Assembly (NCBI RefSeq): GCF_010131535.1
Contig: NZ_WUBS01000011.1
Span: 62,001 to 126,000 of the forward strand
Source of the DNA: Acerihabitans arboris
GTDB lineage: Bacteria > Pseudomonadota > Gammaproteobacteria > Enterobacterales > Enterobacteriaceae
Direction: 5' to 3'
Length of the DNA: 64,000 nucleotides
Position numbers and translations under genes: made by a program. This document shows positions 9,697 to 20,033 of this stretch, in pieces (the first letter of the stretch is position 1; each line of letters starts with the position of its first letter). Below the pieces are notes generated by a model that was given only the letters and a program-made list of their open reading frames with translations, was not told the origin of the DNA and made no database searches.

Positions 9697-10617
9697 TTAC
9701 CGCGCTTTTTTGGCCGCCTGGATATACAGCATTTCCAGCGCCAGGGTGGCGGCGGCCAGGGCGGTTATCTGCGAATGATCGTAGGCCGGCGCCACTTCCA
9801 CCAGATCCATGCCGACGATGTTGAGCGGCTGCAGGCCGCGCAACAGCTTCAGCGCCCGATCGGTTGTCAGGCCGCCGATCACCGGCGTGCCGGTGCCGGG
9901 CGCGAACGCCGGATCCAGGCAGTCGATATCAAAGGTCAGGTAAACCGGCATATCGCCGACGATCTGTTTCACCTGGGCCAGGATATCGTCGACGCCACGG
10001 TCGTTGACCTGCGCCGCGTCCAGTACCGTAAAGCCGTTATCGCGATCGTATTCCGTGCGAATGCCGATCTGCACCGAACGGGCGGGATCGATCAGGCCTT
10101 CATTGGGCGCATGATAGAACATGGTGCCGTGATCGAACCTGCTGCCGTTGCTGTAGGTATCGGTATGGGCGTCGAAATGCACCAGCGCCATCTTGCCGAA
10201 ATGCTTGGCGTGGGCGCGCAGCAGCGGCAATGTAACGTAGTGATCGCCGCCGAAGGAGAGCAGGCGTTTGCCCGCCGCCAGCAGCCGCTCCGCATGCTGC
10301 TGCAGCTTATCGCTCAGGTCCTGCGCATCGCCGAAATCAAATACCACGTCGCCGCAGTCGACCACCTTTAAACGCTGGCGCACGTCGAAGTCCCACGGCC
10401 AGCGGCAGCCTTCCCAGGCCAGGTTGGTGGACACCTGGCGGATCGCCGCGGGGCCGTGGCGGCCGCCGGAGCGGCCGGAGGTGGCCATATCGAAGGGAAT
10501 GCCGGTAATCACCCAATCGGCATCGCTGTCGTAGGGGTTAAATTCCAAAGGCAAACGCAAAAAGCCAAAGGCATTGGAAACCAGGGAATTATCGTATTGA
10601 TGGCCCAGGGTGCTCAT
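9697..10617 (-). CDS. speB: Agmatinase
   Basis: Mn-dependent ureohydrolase that turns agmatine into putrescine and urea, the second step of the arginine route to putrescine. From ATG 10617 the protein is 306 aa, the usual size. Metal-binding blocks GGDHYVT, DAHTDT and DIDCLDP are all present. The start has AAGGA upstream and matches the family N-terminus [20 protein letters not shown]. It lies 13 nt after the speA stop, so speA-speB form an operon. Confidence 0.97.
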   Translation of the reverse strand: MSTLGHQYDNSLVSNAFGFLRLPLEFNPYDSDADWVITGIPFDMATSGRSGGRHGPAAIRQVSTNLAWEGCRWPWDFDVRQRLKVVDCGDVVFDFGDAQDLSDKLQQHAERLLAAGKRLLSFGGDHYVTLPLLRAHAKHFGKMALVHFDAHTDTYSNGSRFDHGTMFYHAPNEGLIDPARSVQIGIRTEYDRDNGFTVLDAAQVNDRGVDDILAQVKQIVGDMPVYLTFDIDCLDPAFAPGTGTPVIGGLTTDRALKLLRGLQPLNIVGMDLVEVAPAYDHSQITALAAATLALEMLYIQAAKKAR

Positions 10618-10630
10618 AGTCGGTCCTTTC

Positions 10631-12607
10631 TTATTCATCTTCAAGGTAAGTGTAACCGTACAGGCCGGCCTCGAACTCTTCGAGGAATTCCGCCTGCAGC
10701 GCGGCGTCCAGATCGGTTTCTTTGACCTGATCGCGGAAACGGGTCAACAGCACCGCCGGATCCAGCTGAACATACTGCAGCATATCGGCCACCGAATCGC
10801 CTTCGTCGGATTCGTTCAGTTCCACGCTGCCGTCCTTGAAGACAAAAACGTCCACCGCGGCGGTGTCGCCGAACAGATTATGCATATTGCCGAGGATTTC
10901 CTGGTAGGCGCCCACCATAAAGAAGCCCAGCAGCGGCGGGTTGTCGACATCATACGGCGGCATCGGCATGGTGGTGGCGATGCCGTCGCCGTCGATGTAA
11001 TGATCGATGGTGCCGTCGGAATCACAGGTAATATCCAGCAGCACGGCGCGGCCTTCCGGCGGTTTATCCAGCCCTTCCAGCGGCAGCACCGGGAACAGCT
11101 GATCGATACCCCAGGCGTCCGGCATCGACTGGAACAGCGAGAAGTTGACGTACAGCTTATCGGCCATGCGCTCCTGCAGTTCGTCGATAATCGGCCGGTG
11201 CGCCCGGTTGCTCGGATCCAGCTGCGTCTGGATCATGCGGCAGATATTCAGGTAGAGCTGCTCGGCCCAGGCGCGCTGGGTCAGATCCAGCATGCCGTGG
11301 GTATATTGGGTATGGACGTCGTGCAGGTCCATCTGGCTGTCGTGCAGCCATTCGCGCAGCGAGCGCCGGTTTTTCGGTTCCTGCATTTCCTGCCAGGTCT
11401 GCCACATGCTTTCCAGCGGGCGCGGCGCGTCTTCGGCGGGCGGCAGCGGTTCACTGAACTCGTTGCGCTCCACGCCGATGACATTCGACACCAGTACCGT
11501 ATGGTGGGCGGTCACCGCGCGGCCGGACTCGGTAATCACCGTCGGATGCGGCAGGTTGTATTCGTTGCAGGCGTCGCCGATGCCCCAAATCACGTTGTTG
11601 GCGTATTCGTTCAGGCCGTAGTTGGCCGAGCAGTCGGACTGCGAGCGGGTGCCTTCGTAATCGACCCCCAGACCGCCGCCGACGTCAAAACATTCGATAT
11701 TGACGCCCAGACGGTGCAGTTCCACATAAAAGCGCGCCGATTCCCGCACGCCCGAGGCGATATCGCGGATATTGGACAATTGGGAACCCAAATGGAAATG
11801 CAGCAGCTGCAGGCTGTCAAGACGCCCCTTGCTGCGCAGCAGCTCCACCAGTTGCAGTACCTGGACCGCCGCCAGCCCGAATTTGGATTTTTCGCCGCCG
11901 CTGGATTGCCATTTGCCGGAGCCCTGCGAAGCCAGGCGAGCGCGCACGCCCAGGCGGGGCACCACGTTCAGGCGCTCGGCTTCTTCCAGCACCAGCTTGA
12001 TTTCAGTGAGTTTTTCAATTACCAGATAGACCTTATGGCCCAGTTTTTCGCCGATCAGCGCCAGACGGATATATTCACGGTCTTTATAACCATTACAGAC
12101 GATCACGGTACGGGTCATGCCGGCATGGGCCAGCACCGCCATCAGTTCCGCCTTGGAACCGGCCTCCAGCCCCAGCGGCTCGCCGGAATTCACCAGGGAT
12201 TCAATCACCCGGCGATGTTGGTTTACCTTAATGGGATAAACCAGGAAATAGTCGCCCTGGTAACCAAAGGATTCACGGGCGCGCTTAAAGGCGCCGTTAA
12301 TGGAACGCAGCCGGTGTTGCAGGATCTGCGGAAAGCAAAACAGCGCCGGCAACCGTTGCCCGTCGTTTTGCCGTTCCTTGACCAGTTCCGCCAGGTCGAC
12401 CCGCGCCTCGGGAAAATCGGGATCGGGGCAAACGCTGATATGGCCCAGTTCATTGACATCAAAATAGTTGTTGCCCCAATACGCGACATTGTAGGTGCGC
12501 ATCATTTTGCTGGCATCGCTGTCATTCATGGCTACCTCCTGCATGGAACGCAAGTTTTCATGGGGTCCGGCCCGGTGCGACCCTTGGTACTTTTGATCAT
12601 CAGACAT
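10631..12607 (-). CDS. speA: Biosynthetic arginine decarboxylase
   Basis: PLP enzyme converting arginine to agmatine, the first step of the arginine branch of putrescine synthesis. The protein is 658 aa, the same as E. coli, and aligned by eye nearly end to end. [16 protein letters not shown] carries the PLP lysine, and [26 protein letters not shown] and ITCDSDG are typical. The C-terminus [11 protein letters not shown] is identical to the E. coli protein. It is transcribed with speB. The 5' side has a long non-coding stretch shared with metK. Confidence 0.98.
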   Translation of the reverse strand: MSDDQKYQGSHRAGPHENLRSMQEVAMNDSDASKMMRTYNVAYWGNNYFDVNELGHISVCPDPDFPEARVDLAELVKERQNDGQRLPALFCFPQILQHRLRSINGAFKRARESFGYQGDYFLVYPIKVNQHRRVIESLVNSGEPLGLEAGSKAELMAVLAHAGMTRTVIVCNGYKDREYIRLALIGEKLGHKVYLVIEKLTEIKLVLEEAERLNVVPRLGVRARLASQGSGKWQSSGGEKSKFGLAAVQVLQLVELLRSKGRLDSLQLLHFHLGSQLSNIRDIASGVRESARFYVELHRLGVNIECFDVGGGLGVDYEGTRSQSDCSANYGLNEYANNVIWGIGDACNEYNLPHPTVITESGRAVTAHHTVLVSNVIGVERNEFSEPLPPAEDAPRPLESMWQTWQEMQEPKNRRSLREWLHDSQMDLHDVHTQYTHGMLDLTQRAWAEQLYLNICRMIQTQLDPSNRAHRPIIDELQERMADKLYVNFSLFQSMPDAWGIDQLFPVLPLEGLDKPPEGRAVLLDITCDSDGTIDHYIDGDGIATTMPMPPYDVDNPPLLGFFMVGAYQEILGNMHNLFGDTAAVDVFVFKDGSVELNESDEGDSVADMLQYVQLDPAVLLTRFRDQVKETDLDAALQAEFLEEFEAGLYGYTYLEDE

Positions 12608-13482
12608 GATGTAAATCTCTCCCGGGGTTCACGTTGGCGTTCCCGTTCATCAATGTTAGAGCGTGGACACCACCGTCGGTGGCATGGTTGTTATGCGCTA
12701 GCCCGCAGCCTGCCAACGGCAATAAACGCCGCCGGACGCAATCTGCATCCGGTACATCGGTACAGTAATTGTAAAACACCTTGATGAACTCCGTGAGACA
12801 GGGTGGTGGATACCCCTAATCGGGGTCCGCATGAAAGGCCGAATAGCCCTGATTCAGTTTAGGGTAAACGATCGGCCGGCCCTGGAATCCTGGGTCGCGC
12901 CCGGATGTCGACAGCCTGGCGGGCAACATCGGCGTGGAAATAGCGGGAATGCTGGAGAAACAGGGTGCGCCGGACATGCCGGGCAGGCAAGAGTGCGGTC
13001 AGGAATGACCGGAGAATTACAAATCATTAACTGTGCCACCTCCCACAAATTCCGACTGCCGACGGGTTATGCCGTGCCGGGACAGATAAAAAGTTACCGG
13101 ATGTAAATGAAAGACCTTCACATACCGCGGTTCATGCGCGCGAATTTATACAGCCTGCCCCGCAAAAAAGCAAAATTTAAATCAATGCCGGGCAGTATAC
13201 CGCACGATCGGGTGCCGGTACGGCCTGCGCTTGGGCGACAACGCAAAAAAATTGCTGGTAATTCGGCAAGCGGGTGTCCTAGAATAGCCATCCAGAAGTT
13301 AATCCATCTAAACTGGGTAACTTAACTATTTATTACTTAATGTTATTACTTACTGCTAACGACGTTTTCCGCGGGACGTTGCAGGACGCGTAACGCCATC
13401 ATCAGAAAATCGCTTTTCCCTGATGGCTCAATCCCAGCGCTACGCAGTCATTCCTAACCCGTATGTTAAGGTAAAGAGACCG
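12608..13482. other. Long non-coding spacer between divergent speA and metK
   Basis: No convincing gene is seen here. A 13-bp palindrome CCACCGTCGGTGG (12670-12682) lies in the presumed speA leader, and ACCCC-TAATC-GGGGT is at 12812-12826. A possible metK minus-10 TAGAAT is at 13280-13285 but lacks a good minus-35. Short open frames (for example 12831-13106) have poor composition and no RBS. AGAAGTTAATCCATCT at 13291-13306 weakly resembles tandem MetJ half-sites, with 5 of 8 matches each, which is not enough to call. Confidence 0.5.
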
Positions 13483-14643
13483 ATGGCTAAACACCTATTT
13501 ACGTCCGAATCCGTTTCAGAAGGACATCCTGATAAAATCGCGGACCAGATTTCCGATGCCGTGCTTGACGCGATCCTGGCCCAGGATCCCAAGGCGCGCG
13601 TGGCCTGCGAAACATTTGTAAAAACCGGTATGGTGCTGGTCGGCGGTGAAATCACCACCAGCGCGTGGGTGGATATAGAAGAACTGACTCGCAGCACCAT
13701 CCGCGAAATCGGCTATATCAATTCGGATATGGGTTTCGACGCCAACTCTTGCGCCGTGCTCAGCGCCATCGGCAAGCAGTCGCCCGATATCAACCAGGGT
13801 GTGGATCGCAGCGATCCGCTCGAGCAGGGCGCCGGCGACCAGGGGCTGATGTTCGGCTACGCCACCAATGAAACCGAAGTGCTGATGCCGGCGCCGATCA
13901 CCTACGCCCACCGCCTGGTGGCGCGCCAGTCCCAGGTGCGCAAAAGCGGCGCCCTGCCCTGGCTGCGCCCGGATGCCAAAAGCCAGATCACCTTTGCCTA
14001 CGATAACGACAAAATCGTCGGCATCGACGCGGTGGTGCTCTCCACCCAGCATTCCGAGGACGTGTCGCTTAGTTCCCTGCAGGAAGCGGTAATGGAAGAG
14101 ATCATCAAACCGGTCCTGCCCGCCGAGTGGCTGTCGCCCACCACCAAGTATTTTATCAACCCCACCGGCCGGTTTGTCATTGGCGGCCCCATGGGCGACT
14201 GCGGCCTGACCGGACGCAAAATCATCGTTGATACCTACGGCGGCATGGCGCGCCACGGCGGCGGCGCGTTTTCGGGCAAGGATCCGTCCAAGGTCGACCG
14301 TTCCGCGGCCTACGCCGCCCGCTATGTGGCGAAAAATATTGTCGCCGCCGGCCTGGCCGACCGCTGTGAAATCCAGGTCTCGTACGCCATCGGCGTGGCG
14401 GAACCCACATCCATTACTATCGAAACCTTCGGCACCGGCAAAGTTTCCATTGAAAAACTGACCCAGCTGGTACGCGAGTTCTTCGACCTGCGTCCGCACG
14501 GCCTTATCACCATGCTGGATCTGCTGCAGCCGATCTATCGTGAAACGGCGGCCTACGGCCACTTCGGCCGCGAACATTTCCCGTGGGAAAAAACCGATAA
14601 AGCCGCGCTGCTGCGCGACGCCGCCGGATTAAAACCCGCGTGA
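13483..14643 (+). CDS. metK: S-adenosylmethionine synthase
   Basis: Makes SAM from methionine and ATP in the cytoplasm. SAM feeds methylation and, through SpeD, polyamine synthesis. The protein is 386 aa, against 384 in E. coli. The N-terminus [18 protein letters not shown] is the family hallmark, with [12 protein letters not shown] and the phosphate-loop region [19 protein letters not shown]. The frame is open 60 bp upstream to 13423, but ATG 13483 matches the family start and has AAGG/GAG-rich sequence before it. A strong terminator follows the gene. Confidence 0.98.
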   Translation: MAKHLFTSESVSEGHPDKIADQISDAVLDAILAQDPKARVACETFVKTGMVLVGGEITTSAWVDIEELTRSTIREIGYINSDMGFDANSCAVLSAIGKQSPDINQGVDRSDPLEQGAGDQGLMFGYATNETEVLMPAPITYAHRLVARQSQVRKSGALPWLRPDAKSQITFAYDNDKIVGIDAVVLSTQHSEDVSLSSLQEAVMEEIIKPVLPAEWLSPTTKYFINPTGRFVIGGPMGDCGLTGRKIIVDTYGGMARHGGGAFSGKDPSKVDRSAAYAARYVAKNIVAAGLADRCEIQVSYAIGVAEPTSITIETFGTGKVSIEKLTQLVREFFDLRPHGLITMLDLLQPIYRETAAYGHFGREHFPWEKTDKAALLRDAAGLKPA

Positions 14644-14685
14644 GATAAGTCGCACAACCAGACATTTCTTCGTCTACACTAATAT

Positions 14686-14715
14686 ACGGTGATCTCAGGA
14701 TCGCCGTTTTTTTTT
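14686..14715 (+). terminator. Rho-independent terminator of metK
   Basis: ACGGTGATC-TCAG-GATCGCCGT forms a 9-bp stem with one G-U pair, followed directly by nine T. It starts 43 nt after the metK stop. Confidence 0.9.
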
Positions 14716-14722
14716 ATACTCT

Positions 14723-14738
14723 CTGAAAGCGATTACAA
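14723..14738. promoter_or_regulatory. Upstream GalR/GalS-type operator
   Basis: CTGAAAGCGATTACAA resembles the GalR/GalS consensus (GTGTAAnCGnTTnCAC), with the CG centre and the right half intact. It lies about 300 bp before galP and 204 bp from a second, better operator, a spacing that could allow looping. Confidence 0.45.
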
Positions 14739-14926
14739 GAAAATAAAATCAATATTATCATCGAGTTAATAGCTTTAATATTTGAAAAATAATCTTGCTA
14801 CCGCTTCGTTTTCAGCTATATGTTAGATATTGTCCGGTTAGACGCGCAACAGCTTTCTAAAACATAATTTTAGATTGGCAAGCGGCTGGGCTACGGATTT
14901 AAATACTGTGAAACCTGGATAAGTCT

Positions 14927-14942
14927 GTGTAAACGATTACAT
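14927..14942. promoter_or_regulatory. GalR/GalS-type operator of galP
   Basis: GTGTAAACGATTACAT differs only slightly from the gal external operator of E. coli (GTGTAAACGATTCCAC). It lies 84 bp upstream of the galP start, where a repressor would block the promoter. Confidence 0.7.
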
Positions 14943-14945
14943 AGT

Positions 14946-14961
14946 TGTGATCCAGCGCACA
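14946..14961. promoter_or_regulatory. CRP-like site upstream of galP
   Basis: TGTGA-TCCAGC-GCACA matches the CRP consensus TGTGA-N6-TCACA at nine of ten core bases. It lies four bases beyond the GalR-like operator, which fits combined catabolite and galactose control. Confidence 0.5.
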
Positions 14962-15025
14962 CTATATCCTCATACATTTACTTAACATTCATAATTAATA
15001 ATTAAGTAGTTTTTAGGGAGGTACT

Positions 15026-16435
15026 ATGAGTACTGCCAATATAAGCGCTGCCAAACCCCGATCCGGTAGCTCTCATGCCCGCATCACCTTTTTTGTCTGT
15101 TTCATGGCGGCGCTTGCCGGCCTGCTGTTCGGCCTGGATATCGGCGTGATTGCCGGGGCATTGCCGTTCCTGGCCGATGAGCTGCAAATTACCGCCCATC
15201 AACAGGAATGGGTGGTCAGTTCCATGATGTTCGGCGCCGCCGTCGGCGCGGTAGGTTCAGGCTGGCTTTCCGCCAAGCTCGGGCGTAAATACAGTTTGCT
15301 GATTGGCGCATTGTTATTCGTCATCGGCTCGTTATGCTCCGCCTTTTCCCCGAACGTGGAACTGCTGGTGGTCGCCAGGATCATCCTGGGCCTGGCCGTG
15401 GGTGTCGCTTCATACACCGCGCCGCTGTATCTGTCTGAGATCGCGCCGGAAAAAATTCGCGGCAGCATGATCTCCATGTATCAGCTGATGATCACCATCG
15501 GCATACTGGCGGCCTACCTGTCGGATACCGCGTTTAGCTATAGCGGCTCCTGGCGCTGGATGCTGGGCATCATTACCATCCCGGCGGTACTGTTGTTTAT
15601 CGGCGTGCTGTTCCTGCCCGGCAGCCCGCGTTGGCTGGCGGCGAAAGGACGCTATATCGAAGCGCAGAAAGTTCTGAACATGCTGCGCGATACGTCCGAG
15701 CAGGCCAAGAAAGAACTGGAAGAAATTCGTGAAAGCCTGAAGGTGAAACAAAGCGGCTGGTCATTGTTTACCAATAACAGCAACTTCCGCCGGGTGGTTT
15801 ATCTCGGCATCCTGCTGCAGGTTATGCAGCAGTTCACCGGTATGAACGTCATCATGTACTATGCGCCGAAAATATTCGGCATCGCCGGTTTCTCCAGCAC
15901 CACGGATCAAATGTGGGGCACGGTGATCGTCGGACTGGTCAACGTACTGGCCACCTTTATCGCTATCGGACTGGTTGACCGCTGGGGCCGTAAACCGACC
16001 CTTAAGCTGGGCTTCCTGGTGATGGCGATAGGCATGGGCGTACTTGGCGCATTGCTGCATATCGGCGTTGAAACCGACTTCCGCAAATACTTCGCCGTTA
16101 TCATGCTGATGATGTTTATCGTTGGTTTCGCGATGAGCGCCGGTCCGCTGATTTGGGTACTGTGCTCTGAAATCCAGCCGTTGAAAGGCCGCGATTTTGG
16201 CATCACCGTCTCCACCGCCACTAACTGGATCGCCAATATGATTGTCGGCGCCACCTTCCTTAGCATGCTTGACGTACTGGGTAACGCCAATACGTTCTGG
16301 GTCTATGGCGGGCTGAATATCCTGTTTATCCTGCTGACTTACTGGCTGATTCCGGAAACCAAGAACATTTCGCTCGAACATATCGAGCGCAATCTGATGA
16401 CCGGCAAACGCCTGCGCGACATCGGCGACAAATAA
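15026..16435 (+). CDS. galP: Galactose:proton symporter (MFS sugar transporter)
   Basis: Twelve-helix inner-membrane sugar/H+ symporter of the MFS sugar-porter family, 469 aa against 464 in E. coli GalP. Family signatures include [69 protein letters not shown] and the C-terminal [21 protein letters not shown] lies 7 nt before the ATG. It stands alone between the metK terminator and sprT, as in E. coli. The 380-bp upstream region contains two GalR/GalS-like boxes and a CRP-like site. Confidence 0.95.
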   Translation: MSTANISAAKPRSGSSHARITFFVCFMAALAGLLFGLDIGVIAGALPFLADELQITAHQQEWVVSSMMFGAAVGAVGSGWLSAKLGRKYSLLIGALLFVIGSLCSAFSPNVELLVVARIILGLAVGVASYTAPLYLSEIAPEKIRGSMISMYQLMITIGILAAYLSDTAFSYSGSWRWMLGIITIPAVLLFIGVLFLPGSPRWLAAKGRYIEAQKVLNMLRDTSEQAKKELEEIRESLKVKQSGWSLFTNNSNFRRVVYLGILLQVMQQFTGMNVIMYYAPKIFGIAGFSSTTDQMWGTVIVGLVNVLATFIAIGLVDRWGRKPTLKLGFLVMAIGMGVLGALLHIGVETDFRKYFAVIMLMMFIVGFAMSAGPLIWVLCSEIQPLKGRDFGITVSTATNWIANMIVGATFLSMLDVLGNANTFWVYGGLNILFILLTYWLIPETKNISLEHIERNLMTGKRLRDIGDK

Positions 16436-16478
16436 TCGCCAGCCTGTCCAGCCGGCGCAATAGCCGGTTGGCGGGGCC

Positions 16479-16498
16479 GGGGCGGCTTGCGCCGCCCC
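16479..16498. terminator. GC-rich hairpin after galP
   Basis: GGGGCGGC-TTGC-GCCGCCCC is a perfect 8-bp stem 44 nt past the galP stop. It lacks a T-run, so it is a weak intrinsic terminator at best. Confidence 0.4.
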
Positions 16499-16644
16499 AA
16501 CGCTCATCGGCACACCGCTACTCTCCCTCAAGAACCGCCCTCCATTTCCGGCGGCATACCCGGCTCCTTTACCGCGCATCCTGATATTCCCCCAACGTAT
16601 TGCGTCACTTGCATCTGTTTACCCGGCCGGTTAATCTTGCCGAT

Positions 16645-17172
16645 ATGAAACCGAACCGCATCCCCATCGCCCTTCACCAGGCCGTTATGTCATGCCTGCG
16701 CGCCAAGCTGCGTCAGGCCGGGGACTATTTCAACACCACTTTTCCCGAACCGGTGCTGAACTATCAGCAACGCGGCACCTCGGCGGGCACCGCCTGGCTG
16801 GACAAATGGGAAATCCGGCTCAATCCGGTATTGCTGCTGGCCAACCGGGACACCTTTATCGACGAAGTCATCCCGCACGAATTGGCCCATCTGCTGGTGT
16901 TTCGCCAGTTCGGCCGCGTGGCGCCCCATGGCAAGCAATGGCGCTGGATGATGGAAAACGTGCTGCATACCGAGCCCCACCGCACCCACGGCTTTGACCT
17001 GGCGACGGTGCGCACCACTACTTTTCATTATCTGTGCGGATGCCAGCGCCATGAACTGACGGTGCGCCGCCATAACCGCATCATGCGCGGCGAATCCTTG
17101 TATCGCTGCCGCCAATGCGGCGATGTGCTGCGTTTTGCCGGGGATAATAATCCCGAAAACGTCGTGGAATGA
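16645..17172 (+). CDS. sprT: SprT family zinc metalloprotein
   Basis: SprT-like protein, 175 aa, with the HELAH zinc motif in [19 protein letters not shown]-terminal zinc-ribbon-like part has CGCQRH and CRQCGD cysteine pairs. The role in bacteria is not settled. Eukaryotic relatives (Spartan) cut DNA-protein crosslinks. ATG 16645 gives the family N-terminus [15 protein letters not shown]. The open frame from 16600 adds residues not seen in homologues. It usually sits next to endA, but here a hydrolase gene separates them. Confidence 0.93.
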   Translation: MKPNRIPIALHQAVMSCLRAKLRQAGDYFNTTFPEPVLNYQQRGTSAGTAWLDKWEIRLNPVLLLANRDTFIDEVIPHELAHLLVFRQFGRVAPHGKQWRWMMENVLHTEPHRTHGFDLATVRTTTFHYLCGCQRHELTVRRHNRIMRGESLYRCRQCGDVLRFAGDNNPENVVE

Positions 17173-17188
17173 CGGCGCCGCGCCGCCC

Positions 17189-18253
17189 TCACCCGGCGGC
17201 AAAGAACCCGGCCAGTTCGCGGGCCACCGCCTCGGGCTGCTCCTCCGGCAGGAAATGCCCGCAATGCGGCATCATCACGCCCTGGACGTTGACGGCAAAA
17301 GCCCGTAGGGGCGCGGCCATATCGGCAATGGAGCCATAGTCGGCGCTCATTGCCAACACCGGCATCGTCAGCTTGCCGCCCGTGCTCAGCCGCCGGTTCT
17401 GCGCGGCGGAGACGGCCGCCTCCCGGTAATAGGCCAATCCGGCGCGCAGCGCGCCGTCTTGTTTAAAGATGCGCAGGTATTCGTCGATATCCGTAGTGCT
17501 GAAAGCCTGGGGGTTGGCGGTCTTGCGCCGCAAGAACCAGTCGAGGTACTCCCGTTCGCGCCCGCTGATCAAGACTTCCGGCAGATCCGCAATGGCGTGA
17601 AAGGCGAAATGCCAGGTGCGCCAGGCCCGCTCCGGCGCCGTGGGCAGCATGTCGGGCAACGTTATGCCCGGGATGCCGGCATCCAGCAGCGCCAGCGCGC
17701 GCACTTCGTCGCCGAACAATGCCGCGTAGGGGTAGGCCACCCAGGCGCCGACATCATGGCCGGCAAGGAAATATTGCCGGATATCCAATTGTCTTAGCAA
17801 GCCGTGCACCGCGTTGGCCAGGCTTTCGGTGTCGTAACCACCCTGCGGCCGATCCGAGTCCCCCTGCCCGGGCAAGTCGAGGGCGATAACCCGGTAGGTT
17901 TGCGCCAGCAGCGGCATGACTTTACGCCAGGCAAACCAGCTTTCGGGGAACCCCGCCAGCAGCACCAGCACGGCGCGGTCATCTCCAGCGGACGTTTCCC
18001 CGCCGGGAATAGTTACGCCATTGCCATCCCCGCCAGCCGCCTTTCCGAGGGAAATACTGCCGCTACCGACATCTCCGTTAACGACATCTCCGTTAACGAC
18101 ACTTCCGTTACTAACATAGTGCAGCCTGGTGCCCGCCACGATGGCAAACCGATGCTCAAATCCCGCCAGGTCACGCACCGCGCGGGCAGCGGGCGCGGCC
18201 CCGGCCACCCTCAGATCGTTCTTCGATGCCGATGCTTGTTTCGGGTCGGTCAT
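17189..18253 (-). CDS. Alpha/beta hydrolase (epoxide hydrolase-like) with repeat-bearing insert
   Basis: Alpha/beta-hydrolase fold protein, 354 aa. The oxyanion region is LAGFPESWFAWR, the DLPGQGDSDRP block follows, and the nucleophile elbow is GHDVGAW, with Asp as the likely nucleophile. That is the epoxide hydrolase/haloalkane dehalogenase pattern. The catalytic His is in MPHCGHFLPEEQPE. Between the first strands (about residues 50-90) is a Gly/Ser/Asn-rich insert containing a repeated VNGD unit. The DNA there is three 15-bp tandem repeats at 18067-18111. GGAGAAATGAT precedes ATG 18253. It lies between sprT and endA, which are adjacent in E. coli, so it looks like an insertion. The substrate is unknown. 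Confidence 0.8.
   Translation of the reverse strand: MTDPKQASASKNDLRVAGAAPAARAVRDLAGFEHRFAIVAGTRLHYVSNGSVVNGDVVNGDVGSGSISLGKAAGGDGNGVTIPGGETSAGDDRAVLVLLAGFPESWFAWRKVMPLLAQTYRVIALDLPGQGDSDRPQGGYDTESLANAVHGLLRQLDIRQYFLAGHDVGAWVAYPYAALFGDEVRALALLDAGIPGITLPDMLPTAPERAWRTWHFAFHAIADLPEVLISGREREYLDWFLRRKTANPQAFSTTDIDEYLRIFKQDGALRAGLAYYREAAVSAAQNRRLSTGGKLTMPVLAMSADYGSIADMAAPLRAFAVNVQGVMMPHCGHFLPEEQPEAVARELAGFFAAG
18067..18111. repeat. 15-bp tandem repeat, three copies, inside the hydrolase gene
   Basis: CGACATCTCCGTTAA occurs twice exactly, and a third copy reads CGACACTTCCGTTAC. The 15-bp period keeps the frame and encodes a five-residue unit. Slippage could change its copy number without breaking the protein. 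Confidence 0.85.
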
Positions 18254-18438
18254 ATCATTTCTCCATATCGCGCTACACCAGCAACCAATATAGGAAATGA
18301 TCATTCCCTAATCAAGTACTATCGCTTTATCATCCAGTTCCGAAAAAAAAGCCTTGCCTGGGCATTTTTGCCGCTTCGATTTGCCTGGAGCGCCGGGATT
18401 CGCTACCCTGCGTTTTTCCTTTTAGTGAATACCCGACG

Positions 18439-19137
18439 ATGCCGCGTACGATAATTTGGTTCCTTTCTTTTTTCCTTATGCTGGCCTCCGGCGCCACGCT
18501 GGCGCAAAACATCAATAATTTCAGCCAGGCAAAAGCAGCGGCGGTGAAAATCAACCAGGATGCGCCGGGTTCGTTTTACTGTGGTTGCAAGATAAGCTGG
18601 CAAGGAAAAAAAGGCACGCCGGACCTGGAGTCATGCGGCTACCAGGTGCGTAAAAGCGCCCTGCGCGCCAACCGTATCGAATGGGAGCACGTGGTGCCGG
18701 CCTGGGAATTCGGCCACCAGCACCAGTGCTGGCAGGACGGCGGCCGCAAAAACTGCGCCGGGGACGCCGGCTATCGCCAGATGGAAACCGATCTGCATAA
18801 CCTGCAGCCGGCGATAGGTGAAGTCAACGGCGATCGGGGCAATTTCCAGTACAGCCAGTGGCGCGGCGGCGAGGGCCAGTACGGCCAGTGCGCCATGAAA
18901 ATCGACTTTAAAAATAAACAGGCCGAACCGCCCGCCCGCGCCCGCGGCGCCATTGCCCGGACCTATTTTTATATGCGCGACCGCTATCACCTCAGGCTGT
19001 CGAACCAGCAAACCCAGCTGTTCGAGGTTTGGGATCGGCAGTATCCGGTCACCGCCTGGGAGTGCGAGCGCAACCGGCGCATCGAAAAGGTACAGGGCAA
19101 TGCCAACCCCTATATTCAGCGGGCTTGCCAGTCGTAA
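18439..19137 (+). CDS. endA: Periplasmic endonuclease I
   Basis: Non-specific DNA endonuclease exported to the periplasm. The protein is 232 aa, against 235 in E. coli. It has a signal peptide ending around ASGATLA-Q. The His-Me finger motif is in [14 protein letters not shown], and the conserved [23 protein letters not shown] and [11 protein letters not shown] blocks follow. Cysteines expected to form disulfides are present. The gene is complete with no sign of decay. Confidence 0.96.
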   Translation: MPRTIIWFLSFFLMLASGATLAQNINNFSQAKAAAVKINQDAPGSFYCGCKISWQGKKGTPDLESCGYQVRKSALRANRIEWEHVVPAWEFGHQHQCWQDGGRKNCAGDAGYRQMETDLHNLQPAIGEVNGDRGNFQYSQWRGGEGQYGQCAMKIDFKNKQAEPPARARGAIARTYFYMRDRYHLRLSNQQTQLFEVWDRQYPVTAWECERNRRIEKVQGNANPYIQRACQS

Positions 19138-19291
19138 AACGGCTGCCTACTATAGGGCCATGAAAATCGGTACCGGTTCAATTTGATATCAGATGCGCGC
19201 CGCGGACTGCCGACAAATTTGCACACCGGCTTGCATGACTTTGTTTCTCATGGTGCGCGCCGTGTCCAACCAGGATAAAAACGATACCAAC

Positions 19292-20023
19292 ATGCGAATA
19301 CCGCGTATTTATCATCCCGGACCACTCCCGGCCAACGGTAGCGTGGCCCTGAACGACGATGCCGCGCATCATTTGACCCGCGTGCTGCGCATGTCCGAAG
19401 GCCAGCCGTTGCATCTGTTCGACGGCGGCAATCATATTTTCGAAGCGGAAATTGCCGCCGCCGGCAAAAAAAACGTCACCGTAAATATTATCGCCTCGCG
19501 CCCGGCAAACATTGAATCTCCGTTGCAGTTGCATTTAGGCCAGGTGATGTCCCGGGGTGAGAAGATGGAGTTCACGATTCAAAAATCCATTGAATTAGGG
19601 GTTAATGTGATCACGCCATTGTTTTCCGAGCGCTGCGGGGTCAAGCTGGATAACGAACGGCTGGCCAAAAAAATCCAGCAATGGCAGAAAATCGCCATCG
19701 GCGCCTGCGAACAGTGCGGCCGTAACAGCTTGCCGCTTATCCGGGAAGCCATGGAACTTGAAGAATGGTGCGCGGAGCGGGACGAGGGGTTAAAGCTTAA
19801 TCTGCACCCGCGCGCCGCGCACAGTATTAATACGCTGCCGCTGCCGGTCGAGAAGGTGCGGCTGCTGATTGGTCCGGAGGGCGGCCTGTCCTCCGCGGAA
19901 ATTGCCATGACCTCACGCCACGGATTCACCGAAATCCAGCTGGGGCCCCGTGTTTTGCGCACTGAAACCACAGCTCTCACCGCCATCACCGCACTGCAGG
20001 TGCGTTTCGGCGATCTGGGGTAA
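19292..20023 (+). CDS. rsmE: 16S rRNA m3U1498 methyltransferase
   Basis: SPOUT-fold methyltransferase that uses SAM to methylate U1498 of 16S rRNA. The protein is 243 aa, as in E. coli. Diagnostic blocks are [27 protein letters not shown] and the SAM-binding knot [10 protein letters not shown] with [15 protein letters not shown]. The start [10 protein letters not shown] matches the family. The longer open frame beginning at 19193 has no family-like sequence. gshB begins 10 nt after the stop, so the pair is probably co-transcribed. Confidence 0.96.
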   Translation: MRIPRIYHPGPLPANGSVALNDDAAHHLTRVLRMSEGQPLHLFDGGNHIFEAEIAAAGKKNVTVNIIASRPANIESPLQLHLGQVMSRGEKMEFTIQKSIELGVNVITPLFSERCGVKLDNERLAKKIQQWQKIAIGACEQCGRNSLPLIREAMELEEWCAERDEGLKLNLHPRAAHSINTLPLPVEKVRLLIGPEGGLSSAEIAMTSRHGFTEIQLGPRVLRTETTALTAITALQVRFGDLG

Positions 20024-20033
20024 AGGAGAACAA

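Noticed and set aside
13291..13306. MetJ-box-like pair upstream of metK
   Set aside because: Each half matches only 5 of 8 consensus bases, which is expected by chance in this AT-rich stretch.
12831..13325. Two short open frames between speA and metK
   Set aside because: They have no ribosome site, odd composition (runs of Pro, Gly, Ala and Arg) and no resemblance to YqgB or YqgD.
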